A stretch of 64,000 nucleotides of DNA from Rutstroemia sp. NJR-2017a BVV2 (taxonomy: Eukaryota; Ascomycota; Leotiomycetes; Helotiales; Rutstroemiaceae): NCBI GenBank assembly GCA_002946415.1, contig NJPS01000050.1, forward strand, positions 62,001-126,000, given 5' to 3'. The notes under the pieces are model-generated. The model was not told the origin of the DNA and ran no database searches. It saw only the letters and a list, made by a program, of their open reading frames with translations. Shown piece after piece: positions 34,301 to 46,695 of this stretch. Each line of letters starts with the position of its first letter. The stretch's first letter is position 1. Position numbers and translations under genes: made by a program.

Positions 34301-35926
34301 AGATAAGACACTCCAATGCTAGGACATGGAGGTAGTGGCTTTTGATTGAACGAGAGCATATAATTAATGAAAACAGGTGGAGCATTGTCAACCAGCTTCG
34401 GGGAAAGATACTTGTGCGGAGCGAGCTTGGGAAAGGTACCGATATCGAGATTACAATTCCAATCGAAAGACCTGATGGGTCAGAACCCGCTCACACTGCG
34501 CCTGGCGGGCTGGCGAAAGTATCAGAAGATGCCCAGCGAGCTGTTCAGGCCCTCCAGGCGCGTGCCTCGGGCAAGCGTGTCCTGATATCTCGAGTCGTCC
34601 AACAAAAGGGTGCCTCTCGGCCTGGAGAAGTATCTTGGAACTGTATTGAGCGATATTGTTCTGAGTGGTTGTAAGTGTCCTTTCGCTATTGATACTCCTT
34701 ATTCCAAATTATACTTGCTACAAAAATTTCAGGGCATGCCTGTCTCGGTCACATTTCTGAGCATTGATAATATTTAATACTAACTCCCATGTCTTAGTAA
34801 TTACGAGGTCATATCGGGAGATCTAAATAAGGAACAGTTGAAACATGTTGACCTAATCATAACTGATCAACATGATGAGTTGGCAAATGTGGATCCCTCA
34901 GACATTTTCGATTGTCAACATATCTTGGTCGTCCACAGTTACATAGCTAGTCTCCAGAACACTAGGCAGTACTGGCTTCAAGTAGGAGGTATTCGCGCTC
35001 CCATTGGACCTTTCAAACTAGCAAGATCTATTTTGGCAGTCTTAGAACAGGATGTATCACCAGCAGTGTTAACACCTAGCAACAAATCAAATGGGGGTAA
35101 GTCAACACCATTCTTACCTATAGAACGTCTTTCTACGTATGGAAACCGTTTTACAGATTTTGGACCTACTACGCAACCACCTAAAATATCACTAAATCCC
35201 AACGAATCATCGAGCAATGATGACTTGGTTCAAAACCTTACACTAACTCCCAAAGCGCAAACTGATGTCTGCAACCAAGGATTCGCCAGTCTCCGTACTA
35301 TATCTCCTCAGACACCGTCTCAGGTTACATCTCAAACACCAACAGAAGTCGCACAATCTAGTTCTCTAGAGCAAAATTCGCCATCCGTTCCTCTAGATTC
35401 AACTTCTGGGCTTCATATTCTTGCTGTAGACGATAATATGCTAAATCTTCGACTTATTCAGCGATACCTACTCAAGCGCAAATTCGAATTTGTCAGTACA
35501 GCGCGCAACGGAATAGAAGCCGTCGCTTCTGTGAGAGAAGCTGCACGCAAGGGCACGCACTTTGACATCATATTCATGGATATCTCAATGCCTGAGATGG
35601 ACGGCTTTGAGGCAACAAGAATAATAAGAAGCTTTGAGCGCAGTTTCGCACACCTCTCTATGTCAGACGATATTGGCGTGGTTGATACTCTTACAGAGGA
35701 AGATAATTTGACCGAAGAAAGAAGTGAGAAGAAAGAGCAAGGACGCTCTGTAAAGAATGCGGCGCATCGTGTATATGTGGTTGCATTGACCGGCTTAGCT
35801 AGTCGGCGTGACCGAGATGAGGCGGAGGCGAGTGGGTTTGACGACTTCTTGACGAAACCTATTTCTTTCGAGAAGATTGAGAGTTTATTACAAAAATTAA
35901 GTATGAAAAAGATAATCAAGAAGTAA
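31322..35926 (+). CDS. Hybrid histidine kinase (GAF, HisKA, HATPase, receiver)
   Basis: About 13 exons, roughly 1260 aa. Exons 2-13 fit in phase: to 31627, 31675-31807, 31855-32080, 32138-32713, 32853-33164, 33217-33390, 33441-33562, 33612-33678, 33726-33953, 34006-34270, 34377-34670, 34798-35926. The GAF-type sensor shows YPCFVINDLS and AAYRFYAGTPITTNRGINIG. The H-box SHEFRSPLHGILAS is split by the intron before 33441. The N-box is MNIFGNAQKYT, the G1 box DTGKGMSS, the G2 box GVGLGLSIV. The C-terminal receiver has LAVDDNMLNLRL, the phospho-acceptor Asp (35579-35581) in FMDISMPEMDG, and the conserved Lys in LTKPIS. The protein autophosphorylates His and passes phosphate to its own Asp. It is cytoplasmic, with no membrane segments. 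Exon 1 (31322-31374) does not join the frame of exon 2 cleanly, so the start is uncertain. Confidence 0.85.
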
Positions 35927-36962
35927 TAAATTATAAGAAATAAACATTACTTTATTATATTTTATATTATTTTAAAACTCTTTTTAATAAATTAATTGAA
36001 ATTTATTATAATAAATTTAAAAATATTAGAGAACTCGGTTATTTATATATTTATATTCCGGAGATATTATATTCTCTCGTTTTATTTTCGGTCTAGATAA
36101 TATATAATATTATCTTTATTATCTGATATCTATCTATATTATAAATATATAGCTAGGAAGTATAGATATAGAAATATCAATATATATATAGTATATCGCC
36201 TTCTACTTCTTCTATATATTATAAAACTGTTATAGAGGCTAGAATAAATAGAGGCTATAACTGGAACGAATAGCAGCCAATTTTCGCCCTACTTGGGGCA
36301 GCCGACTAATCCGCGTACTATATCTCGACCGAATGGCGGCTATTCGTCGCGGAATAATAGGGTAGGGGAACTCACTTCGTAGCAATATCTGATGACTGAC
36401 TTACTTGGCGCGCACTCTAGCACATCCTGCAAGATACTGAAAAGGACCCGAGCCTGTGTAAGGCTTAGCATAGCAACGGTACAGTTGCGAGATACTCTTG
36501 GGATCGAAGTCTGTGCCGACAGGGCCAGAATCAGCCGTCTCAGCACATATAGTTGTTGTACAAATTGATTTCCAATCAGCTTGGTTCTTCCTATACCTAG
36601 GGCAGGGATTATTTCCGATGTTGCGGCTTCATTCCTGAGCAGCAACAGCCTCACATCACAATAGTCTTCATGAAGACCTCTATCATATGGATGCGTTACG
36701 AATATATTAACTTACGTTAGCCAAGGGTATTGAATATAGCTGTGTTAGACGAAATCAGGGAGTCTGTCCTCCCTGCGACACGCTAGCTTTATGTGGTAAA
36801 GTGGGCATTTGGAAGTGTGTCGAGCACGCTTCCGCTCAGGGCTTAGATAGTAAGACATCTTCAATATCACTCAACTGCTGGTATACGCCATCGCTCCTCC
36901 CGGTTCCTATTCCCTCATTCCAAGAATTCTAGCTAGATGAAATCAACAATGTCTTATAAATT
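35927..36962. other. Intergenic, partly AT-rich, no gene seen
   Basis: An AT-rich stretch (35930-36230) is followed by normal-GC DNA up to the NRPS 3' end. Short frames here show no domain. It contains the small inverted repeat at 36266-36347. Confidence 0.45.
36266..36347. repeat. 82-bp inverted repeat
   Basis: ACGAATAGCAGCC at 36266-36278 is matched inverted at 36335-36347 with one mismatch (12 of 13). It could be a small MITE or a structured 3' region; no target duplication was identified. Confidence 0.35.
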
Positions 36963-39900
36963 TCACATATGGCTGGAGATATCTTCGCCTGCGATGCATT
37001 TCAAGCGGACTTGTCCACGCATTGGATCGGACAGCTGTCGAAGAGAGTTTTCCATCCGATTTGCCATGTGTTCGATTCGTGCTTCTCCAACAACCCTGGA
37101 ATCAAAGCAGAAACGCAGACAGACATTGCCAGAGGGATCAAGCTGACATTCGACATACATAGGGTAGTCACCAGATCGTCGTCCCAACTCAACAATCGCG
37201 TCTTTTGACGCTACAAGTCCCTTGACAAACAATTCCGTTTCTGCGTCTCTATAGCGGAAGTCTCCTTTCTTGATCGCCGACTGAACTACAAGCAGCATCT
37301 GAATTTCACAAGCCAATGCAGCATCGTCACTCGCTTGACAGATCTGTTCCAAGCCCGTGTGCTCGAATGGAACCATAATAGTTGCTTGGTGTTGGACTCT
37401 TTGTAGCAGTTCGGTGAAGCGTTCCTCTCGATCGAGCTGAACGCGTATTGGTACTGTGCTGAACACTGGACCTGCCACCCGCTCAATCCCTGGCACTGCT
37501 GCTTGGCGACCCATTACTGTCGCTCCAAACAGCGCTTCATTTGAACCGAGAGTACTGGCAATCGCAACAGAGAAAGCCGACCGTATGATTGTTGCTGGCG
37601 TGAAATAAGTTCTGCTCCAGTTCAGATCCTGAACCATGCGCTTCAATTCGCTATCGACTCGAGGCTGCGGTTTGTATAGCTCGCGTGGCGGAAAGTGTGC
37701 GCCCTGCAAATTGGTGAATTGACTTTTCCAAAAAGCCAATGCTGCTCTTTGATCTCTTCCCGTGACATATTTGGTAAAAGCCAACATGTTCTCGAGAGGT
37801 CTTGGAGTGCAATTAAAGTAAAATTTTTCGGCTTCTGCAAGCATGAGTCGAAGTGCCCACCCGTCATACAGAGCCCAGTGCATCTCCCAAACAAAATCGA
37901 CGCGAGGGTGGTCAGTTGACTTGACAATGGCAAACTTCGCTAGAGGCTTGCCAGGTCCCATCTTGCTTTTCTCGGAGTGATGTTGACAACTGTCAATCCT
38001 TTCATGTTGCGTCCATTCGACTGTGTCTTTCAGAACTACTTGCACAAAACCCTGTACTGGGATGCTGACAATGCGCGTTCGCATAATGGGATTTCTTGAA
38101 ACGACTTGGTTCCATGCGTACTGGAATCGTTCAAGATCCACGTGACCGTGAATTTCCATGACATGCCTTGTCATAAAATCCTCATCTCCACGTGGCATGC
38201 GCGACCAAATCTTTGTCATGGTTGTGAAATCATCATTTGCGTTGTCTAGTGCCTCGACATAGAAGTCCACACTGTGTTCCTTTCGGTCGTGTTTAGTTTG
38301 TGCCCTGAGAGGAGGGAAATACTCTGTATCAAAGTTTTCAAATTGACTTTTCCAAAACGACATAGTAGAATCCTCAGATTTACCGACGAGATGCTCGAAA
38401 AATGCCTGATAAAGTGATTCAGGTTTATTTCCCTCACTATTGCAGGCTCCAGTAGTGCCCTGGGGCGGCTTATCCTCGGTGGTGAGGAGATAGTGGATTG
38501 CGTTGACAAAGCCCAATGCAACTTCTTCAGCCAATGACTGACTTATTGATGCCTCTCTGATCTGGATGGCGACCTTGATTTTCTCGCCATCAAGTTGGCC
38601 ACTCAATAGTAGGTCGTACTTTCAAGCGTCAATGGAGAACAGGAATAAATGATACGATAGTAATATCACTCACCTCGTGTGGATCTTGATGATCCTGCTA
38701 CTGCATCTCCATGCTTCTTTTCTTACTCACAGCAAATCGATCTGCTTCTCTGACAGTCACGCAGTGTTGAAAAGAGGTCGCCCACGCAGACTGATCCTAT
38801 ACTGGACCTCTGCAAGGGATACATGCTGAAACCTGAGGTGATCGATGCAGTTATTGGAAGTTTTCGCAAGGACTGCAGCCGGCGACGCCTGCAGGTTCAC
38901 CCGACCGATGAGCATATGTGCCAGAGGACCAGCAACTTTCTCAATATCATCCACTGGTATGTCTCGCCCAGAAGCTAGATAGCCGAAACAAACTTCCTGC
39001 ATCCCCGTGAGGTAGGATAGGACCATTGCCCAGCAAACCTGGAGAAAGACAGGCCGCGTTATCTCTCTGTTTCTGCAAAACTCAACAATTCCCGATGTAG
39101 ATTCACTCGGAATGGTGATGTATCGAAAACTATCTTTGGTTATAACTCTGGACAGCGAATAGCTTCTTGGAACTTCACATGCTTGGACCCCTTCGAGGAA
39201 GTTTGTCCAGAAAGAGACTGTTTCTTCTCGCGACCTTGCCGTTATATGACGAACGCTTTCTTTGAATTGCGGTGCAGGGGAGAGAGCAACATTATCGTAA
39301 GCGGACACAATATCCTGCACTAGGGTTGAGAGAGGCACCATCGAGCATGGTATGGTTGATGTCCAATCTGCAAGCAACATCTTCGCCCAATTGACAAGTT
39401 GTGAACATGTGATGAGGGGAAGATGCTGGAAATTTTGGGCTTTCAAGACTGTAGAGCGCCTCTTTAGGACTACTGGAGAAGATTTTGATGTGCGAAGTGT
39501 TGACTTTTGAGCCAGCAAGCACAATTTGAAGATATCCTGCGCTTTCAGGGTGAGGTTCAAATATGGTTGATAAGATGGCATGCCGCTTGACCACCATCTT
39601 CCATGCTGATTCCAGTTTTGAAGGTATTATATGATCCCCCTGTTTGTTGGAAATGCAGGTCCAGATCCAGAACGTTGCGTATGAGCTCAGTCCAGCATTT
39701 GCACTTAGCATCATCCCCTCCTGCATTGGCAAGGTCGGGTACAGATCGACAACGTCGCTGGCTTTTAGTCCAAGGCTCGGAAGTCTCTGATTCAACAATC
39801 TATCGAGACCTCTATCCGAGATTGTGACCAAAAGAACATCACTTCGTGTCAAACTGACAGGTGTCTTCATGAGGTTATATATAGCAGCCTGCAAAGTTTG

Positions 39901-42900
39901 AACAAAACTTTGAAACCACCCTCTCAGTCTACCCTGATGCTTCAGTCCCTTATGGAAAGTAAAGGTCACAGCGAGCCTTCCCTCTTGAATGGCCATGTTT
40001 GCCTCGATCAGAGCAAGGCGCTTTGAGAATTCGGAAACAACTTCCAAGGAACGATTGTTTTCAAATGGTTTCGCCAGCTGAAATAAACCGTCCGAGCTCT
40101 CCAATTGTTAATATCGACCTGCCAAGTTGACCAAGATCTCAATTTCATCGTGATCTTTGAACTTTTCTTTGCACTATTCACTGTAATAACGAGAGGCAAA
40201 GTAAGGCTGTCCCTTCGATGGAACTTGGTATCTCATATCTTTGCCATATCGCACAGCATGAACGATGGTACTCTCAGACGTAATCTCGAGAGGAAGGGGG
40301 TGTACAGTTGTGAACCACCCAACGGTTCCTGAGACATCAAGTTGAAGATTATGGGGTTGTTCTCGGCCATGTCCTTCAAAAAAGACTAGGGGAACAGAGC
40401 GCTCCGGGAATGCCTGTCGGAATGAATAAACTAATGAACCAAGGATGAAGTCCAAAGGCTCCGTCCGCAAGGCGTCATTGCATTGACCCATGAGCAGGTC
40501 AGTCATATCACTATCTAGCTTGAGCACACAGTTCTCGGAATTTGCGCGAGTATTCTCAGCTGGATCAAAATCCCAGAATCCGAAGTTGGCCTTCGGAACT
40601 TCGAAAGGCAACACCTCCTCAGGACTCAAAGCGCGAACCATATCACTCTGGAGCTTACACCATGCAGGAAACGAAGGGTAGTCCTGTGAACCGAGCTGGC
40701 CAAACTTGACATGCTCTTCAATTTCGCTCCATATAATTCGCCATGAAACAAGATCAATCACCAGATGATGGGCGGAGAGCACTAGCATTTGCTCTTAATG
40801 CTCGATATTGAAAAGATCACCTGCAAAGACAGGTCCAATCGAGATGTCTAGCTTAGCTTGTCGAGCTTGTGCAATTTCCAGTACAGCAGATTGCTCGGGC
40901 ACGTTATGTTCATCGAACACAAATTATTGATTTTGATCATCTGCTGCAGCAACAGATTGTTTCCAATTACAACCATCATCTCGGTGGAACCGGACCCGTA
41001 GCATCCCGTGGCGACATACAACTGCCCGGAGTGCATTACAAAGGACTATGGCCGAAATATCGTAGTTCATCTCAAGAACAAAGCTTTGGTTGAAGTGATT
41101 GTGACCATCGGGAAATATATTGAAAAACTTCGTCTGTATCGGCGACAGAAGGAAAGGTTCACCCGTGTCCACATCTTGATTGGCTGACCGTCCAATGATG
41201 GTTATTCTTTTACAACGTGGCGCCAGCTTTTGAATAGTTCCAGCTTGTAAAACATCGCTCATGCTGACTGAGACCTGCTGTGCACGGCATTTCGAGACAA
41301 CTTGCATGGCTGTGATGGAATCGCCTCCAAGTTTCGTGAAGGCTTTGTCAACAGAAATAAGGTTGGTCGGTAGCTTCAGGACTGACACCCACACTTTCTG
41401 CAGAATTCTTTCCATTTCCGTTGACGCAGTGACAGCTTCCTTCTCCTCGGCGGTGGCGCGATACTGTAGCCATGAAGCAATGCCAATTTTGCGAAGGCTG
41501 ATGCGGTCAACCTTGCCAGTAATTGTCATCGGAATCGCCTGAACCGGAATGAAGGCTGTTGGGACCATGTAGACCGGCAGCTTCTCAGCCAGGATATCCG
41601 TCAGTCCCTTGCATGCCATTCGGACTGAGTCGGCGTGTTTAGGCTGCGAACCTACCCACCGGGTTGGGGCACCCATGGGTGGGTTATAGGGGCTGATTTG
41701 TACCCATTGGGTGGGTTGGGGCGGGTAACCCAACCCATTTAGCTGTCACGGGCCCATTTAGGGTACGTGCCACCCCAGATTGGGTAGGCGGGCAGTTGGA
41801 AAACCCACCCATGGGTACCCGTGGGTGGGTTGGAGATGGCAATTACCCACCCATGGGTACCCATTTCGCAGCCTAGGCGTGTTCCTTGTCCGTTTGATCC
41901 TTTGAGCTATTCAGCTTGAGGAAGACAACAAGTATCACAGTATCCATATCTTCTGGCTTGATAGTTTCAGCAAATACTTGCAACTTCCCTCGCGCTGAGT
42001 TCGTCACCTGTAGTGCTTCTTCAACATGTCGCTCCACCTCACCTAGTTCCACCCGTTGACCACGGATCTTGACCTGTGTGCCTTTACGACGGACATACAC
42101 AATAGTACCATCCTCGTTGTATTGCACCAGGTCACCCGTGCGGTATAAGCGTCCACGTCGACCGCATTTCTCAGGTCCTCCTTGTAAGAGCCAGACTGGA
42201 TCATCCACAAACGATGCCGCAGTCTTCTCAGGGTCATTGAGATACCCTTTGCTAACCAAATGTCCTTCAAGGCAGAGCTCGCCCACCATACCGACAGGCG
42301 TGAGTGACTGATGATTTTCCGGATCCACAATCCACGTGCAGACGCCAATTCCCCGGCCGATGGAGATACGTCCACTGACATCAATATTATGGCATGTTGT
42401 CATTGGTGTACACTCCGACGGGCCATAGATGACCTTGATCTGGCAAGTCTTACCAGCTAAGGAAACGACATCCTTTAGCAAAACTTCTTCGCCACCAAGC
42501 AGAAGCGAATCCAGCTGTCCAAGGGCTTCAGGATCAATATGACGTGCAACAGATGGAGTGAGGAAAGTCAGTGTAACACGGTACATTTCAAAGCACTCAG
42601 ACAGTGTGTTTTGGAGTTGTGCTTCTGAAGGTACACAAAGAGTGCCCCCGCTCGATATCGTATGGAGAAGATTGTACCAAGCTGCATCGAAGGCATATGC
42701 CGAAAAGTCAAGGACGCATGAGTTGCTATTGAATCCAAAGGCTTCGTGTTGGCAAGCAACTGCACTGCTATAGCTCCTGTGAGTGATCTGGACGCCCTTG
42801 GGAGTACCAGTGCTTCCTGAGGTAAACACAATGTAAAGCACGGTATGGGGATCCACAACTGGCAGCCGCGATTGATCTACGGTGGAGGGCGTTGTTAGGA

Positions 42901-45565
42901 GCTCACTGTAAATGGACAAGATGTCACACTGGCCAATGCGGTGGGCCAGATCTCTCTTTGTGATTGACGAAAGAATCAATTGCGCCTTTGTTTGGTCGGC
43001 GACAGTTCGAAGTCGTTCTTCGGGCTGCTTGGGATCTAGCCCAACGGCGGCTGCCCCGGTCTTCATGACTCCAAGCATTGCAACAGACATCCACATAGAC
43101 TTTTCGAAGCATAAAAGTACAGTCGCTCCGGGACCTATACCCTGATCAAGTAGTCGATGGGCTAGTCTGGTAGAATGATTATCGAGCTGTTCATATGTCC
43201 AAGTACCATCCCAAGCTTCAATAGCCAATGCATTGGGGTTTTCCAAGACTCTCTGTCGAAAGAAATCCTGGACCGGAATGTCTGCTGCCTTGCAGATAAA
43301 TATGCGAATTCCATCTCTAGACATCCTCTAGGTCCCGATTTGTAATGATCGCAAGATCCCGAAGCCTCGCAATGCCCGTTTCTGTCTTGGATAACTGACG
43401 GATGATCTCTCCAAACTGGGAGATGATGCGTTGAATCCTTAGCTGAGAGAAAATTTCGGAGTCAAAGGTGATGCACAGACGGAGACCCTTCCCAGTGAAT
43501 TGGCACTCTGTGACAAGAAAATGGTCGCCGAATGTTTGGCCCGGGGGTTTCTTTTCAATACTTGTGGCTCCTTCAATCCGCCCCTCGTCAGATGGTAAAA
43601 TGAGGAGAGAATGGAGGTTGGATACAGCAGCAGCCTCGGAACCGATTTGGCGTAACCAATGCAGACCAGGTCCTGCATGTAGCGCAATATCGTTTGCCTG
43701 ATTCTGAATATACTCGAGGAAGAGTCTGATACTGGAGCTAAAGTCTAGGACAGCCCGGATCGGTATCATTGATATGTTCCCTCTGATGGCTGACTTGCTT
43801 CCGGGCACTAGCTCTTCTCGCCTAGCTATATTCATACCAAATAGTACATCATCAAACTCGCCGAGATGGGCCAGAAGGATAGACCACGCCGCACTGATAA
43901 CTATCTCTGGTGGAAAGTCACAAGTCCACTCGATTTCTCCAAGAGTCAAGTTAACATCGTCTACAGTGCAGGAAGATATGGAAATCTTGGAAGCAAGAGA
44001 GTCGGTGATTTGTGTACCAGAGAGCTGTGCTTTCCAAAACTCCGTTGTCGAGCTCTTTGAAATACCGAAGATGAATTCGAAGAAATCATCAGAGAGAGAC
44101 TTAGTTTTTTCTTGCTCGACTGCATTTTGCTTATCCTGGAAATTCTCATATAAAGTCTCTGCTTGAAGCGAGATTTCTGTTGAAGTGAGATATTGGATTG
44201 CCCATGCAAGTACGGTGCAAACTTCTTGAGCTACCTCGTGACTAATCGAATTTTTGTTATAGTGCAGCTTGAGATCTACGCTGTCGGTGTCCAAGTACCC
44301 CTCGAGGAGCAGATCAAACTGGGCATTTCTTGTTAGCTGGGCAGCTATTCCGGAATGAATTTTTTCAAATTGTATACCTCATGTGGGCTAACCAGATGAT
44401 GTTGTTCAAAAGAGAAGGTTTTCTTGTCGCTCTCCCTAAATGGATTGGTTCGGAGCAACGATATCATAGTGTTAAAAAGTCCCCCAGAGACACCCATAAC
44501 ATGCTGTATCTCCGCCAAAGGGATTTGCTGATAGTTTCTCTATGTTTTTAACATGGACCTTGTTGAATAAATGAGAGAGCGAATAGAATTTTGAAGGTCA
44601 ATCCGACTAATCGGCATGTTCGCCAAAGGTCCAAAGATTCTGTGGCTTCCCTCAACTGGGATATCCCTTCCCGAAGCTATGTACCCGAAGCACACATCAT
44701 CCATTCCAGAGTAATGGGAAAGAACAAGGCCCCATGCGATGTGGATAAATACGGAGCGTGTGATTCCAACTCGTTTGCAAAACCCAGTTATATCTGCGAG
44801 CGAATCTGCGGAAAGGGAGATGGTGCCATGGATATCCATCTGCTGAACAGATTCCGATGGATAGAGTACTGGGAATTTGCACCCTTGCGTTCCAGAAAGA
44901 AAGTCTTTCCAAAATTTGAGAACCTCGACATTATTTCTGTTCTCGATATACCAGACTACCTCGCGAAAGGGTGGAGGAGTTGGCTGCACTCGGCCATGGT
45001 AAACATCTACCATATTCTGTAGCAGGATGGACAGAGAGTATGCATCGCACAGGGTGTGAGAAATATCCAGCCTGCAAGCAACTTGACTTGTGGTGGATTG
45101 ATAGATGGTCAAGAGATGCTTTGGTTTGTTGGCTCTGAAATTCGGTTGTTCTAGGTTGTAGAGTGTTGCTTCGGGGTAGCCCAAGGTTGCAATTTGGGAG
45201 ACTGGGACTTCCGATTTGCTTAGAATAATCTGAGAAAAGCCTTTTCCATCAGGACGAGGACCAAAGACAGTTGAGAATATCTCATGTTGGCTTGCAGCAG
45301 TCTTCCATGCAGCCTCAAGTCGGCCTATTTCTATCTTTTCCCCGTTCTGTACTATGCATTTCCAGACCCAGTATACTGCGTAGGAGGAGGTGCTTATAAG
45401 TACACCCTCTTGCAGTGGAGAACACGAGAAGATATCTTTGATTATATCAAGCTCGACTCCTAATACGGAAAATTGGTATATATTCCAGGTATGGCGGGAA
45501 AGAGATGACGGAGGTGTGTTCGTTGCTATGAGGCTAAGATCATCGGGCTTGTTTGGATTCTTCAT
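36963..45565 (-). pseudogene. Decayed nonribosomal peptide synthetase, C-C*-A-T-E-C-C
   Basis: Transcription order: full condensation domain (SPLQEG near 45420; catalytic SHTLCD), a truncated second condensation lobe (44240-43330), adenylation domain (43280-41520; FTSGSTGTPKGV, YGPSECT, LYRTGDL, ITGKVDR), carrier domain (LGGDSITAMQ, near 41330), epimerase (HFNQSF, SAHHLVIDLVSW, EGHGRE, VGWFTTVHPL), condensation domain (NHTMLDG) and terminal condensation domain (MHWALYDG). Introns fit at 44377-44337 and 38673-38619. Nonsense codons: 44540, 43317, 40924, 40795, 40174, 40108 and 38698. Frameshifts lie near 43305, 39315 and 38757, and a MITE splits it at 41640-41875. The adenylation pocket, aligned by hand to GrsA, reads D-A-Y-F-L-G-I-P-M-K (tentative). 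With E present, the unit would have installed one D-residue; the product is unknown. It cannot make a complete enzyme as it stands. Confidence 0.9.
41640..41875. mobile_element. 236-bp hAT-like MITE inserted in the NRPS
   Basis: Perfect 11-base terminal inverted repeats TAGGCTGCGAA (41640-41650, and inverted at 41865-41875). A perfect 8-base target duplication GGCGTGTT lies on both sides (41632-41639 and 41876-41883). Eight-base duplications are the hallmark of hAT elements. The interior is GC-rich, non-coding and made of palindromic ACCCACCCATGGGT-type blocks. The first three bases of the inverted end, read in the NRPS direction, form an in-frame TAG. Confidence 0.93.
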
Positions 45566-45685
45566 CCTAATGATTATCAGATAGATAGTTAATTGCAGTA
45601 TCCCAGGTTTAATGAAAAGGAGTTGGTTTCAGGAGTAAGCAAAAGACCTGGGTAGATACTCATGTGCACACCCCATTTAGTTATA
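45566..45685. other. Upstream flank of the NRPS remnant
   Basis: The frame opens directly with a condensation domain. No earlier adenylation or carrier domain is present before the flanking MITE, so either the gene truly starts here or its 5' part has been lost. Confidence 0.4.
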
Positions 45686-45811
45686 ATCGTGGGTGGCCCT
45701 ACTTAAGTCTTAATCATGCTAGCATGCGCTTAAGTGGGCGCACGCAAGTTGGCATACGCCTACTTAAGCACATGCTGGCATGATTAAGACTTAAGTGGGG
45801 CCACCCACGAT
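45686..45811. mobile_element. 126-bp near-palindromic MITE with TA target site
   Basis: The ends ATCGTGGGTGGCCC...GGGCCACCCACGAT are flanked by TA on both sides (45684-45685 and 45812-45813). The outer 40 or so bases pair with about two mismatches, and an inner pair (GCTTAAGTGGGCG with CGCCTACTTAAGC) extends the fold almost to the centre. TA flanks suggest a Tc1/mariner-type MITE. It lies 120 bases upstream of the NRPS start. Confidence 0.75.
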
Positions 45812-45813
45812 TA

Positions 45814-46429
45814 CCCCATATTGTTCGACTAGCCTCGGAGTCAGAGGGTTTCCCATAGTATTTCTACCCCTCAACCCCCAACAGTTCTAAGAGAATCAGT
45901 ATCAACACCTATCTCATATCATTATTGCGCTCATTTTGATTCCAACGCCCTTACTGGCTAGTAAACCCCGGGGTATTTCCTATAGCTGACCGGGTAGACT
46001 GCACTCCAGTGAAAGCGGCGGAGTGAGATTTACCCTTACAGGACCACAAGTGCTAAAACCTCCGTTAGTACACGCTACGAAGGTCGGAGGCGTAAGTATT
46101 GTAAAACACACCAAAAAGCAGCCAAAAGTACCCTATATAGCAAAGGTTAAGCTAATTAGAATATATCGCTGGTTGAAAATTTGTATAGGTAAATCCAGAT
46201 ATATAAATATCACGGAAGTAAGTAGTGGAACCTGGTATAAGCAGATCGGATTAACCAGCTAAGTTAGCTAGCAACCTGATCTAAATAATAATACTTTATA
46301 AGTTAAGGAAAACTATAAATTATAACTTAGAAATACTAACTCGATAGATTATTAATTAATAAATAATCTATCTTTTTTCTCCGAAAATAAAGAGTTTAGT
46401 AATTATTAATCAAATATAGATACTTGCGA
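45814..46429. other. Transition zone, no gene seen
   Basis: Normal-GC DNA up to about 46280, then a sharp change into AT-rich mutated transposons. No supported coding frame. Confidence 0.5.
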
Positions 46430-46695
46430 AAAGATTATTAAATATAAAATAATATTATAAACTATAAAGTCTGAAGACTTTAGATTTAATTATATTAAAT
46501 AATAATAGAATTTTAAATAGAAATTAAATAATATTGGATAATATATTATCTAGTACTAAAAGATAATATATAATAATATATTATTTAATATTATTTAGAA
46601 AAATAAAGATTTATATAAATAAATAGTTTCTTTAATATATAGAACTTTATAATTAACTTAAATAATAATTTATTAATTAGTTATTATTACTTTAA
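46430..46695 (+). repeat. Forward LTR fragment of the Gypsy chromovirus family, heavily RIP-mutated
   Basis: Short stretches such as GACTTTAGATTTA (46482) and TATATAGAACTTTATA (about 46638) follow the order of the 10623-17590 LTR in forward orientation. Mutation is near saturation, so the limits are approximate. It abuts an inverted LTR copy. Confidence 0.45.

Noticed and set aside
34600..34670. Possible frameshift in the kinase after the G2 box
   Set aside because: An alternative frame looked protein-like (PLGLEKYLGT), but the main frame joins the next exon in phase across the intron at 34671-34797 and fits the usual linker of this kinase class.
41640..41875. MITE acting as a spliced intron of the NRPS
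   Set aside because: The in-frame TAG is the first codon at the boundary, no standard donor precedes it at the junction, and other nonsense codons exist anyway.
46023..46262. 79-codon frame upstream of the AT-rich block
   Set aside because: Non-ATG start, no domain, ends at the transition into mutated transposon DNA.
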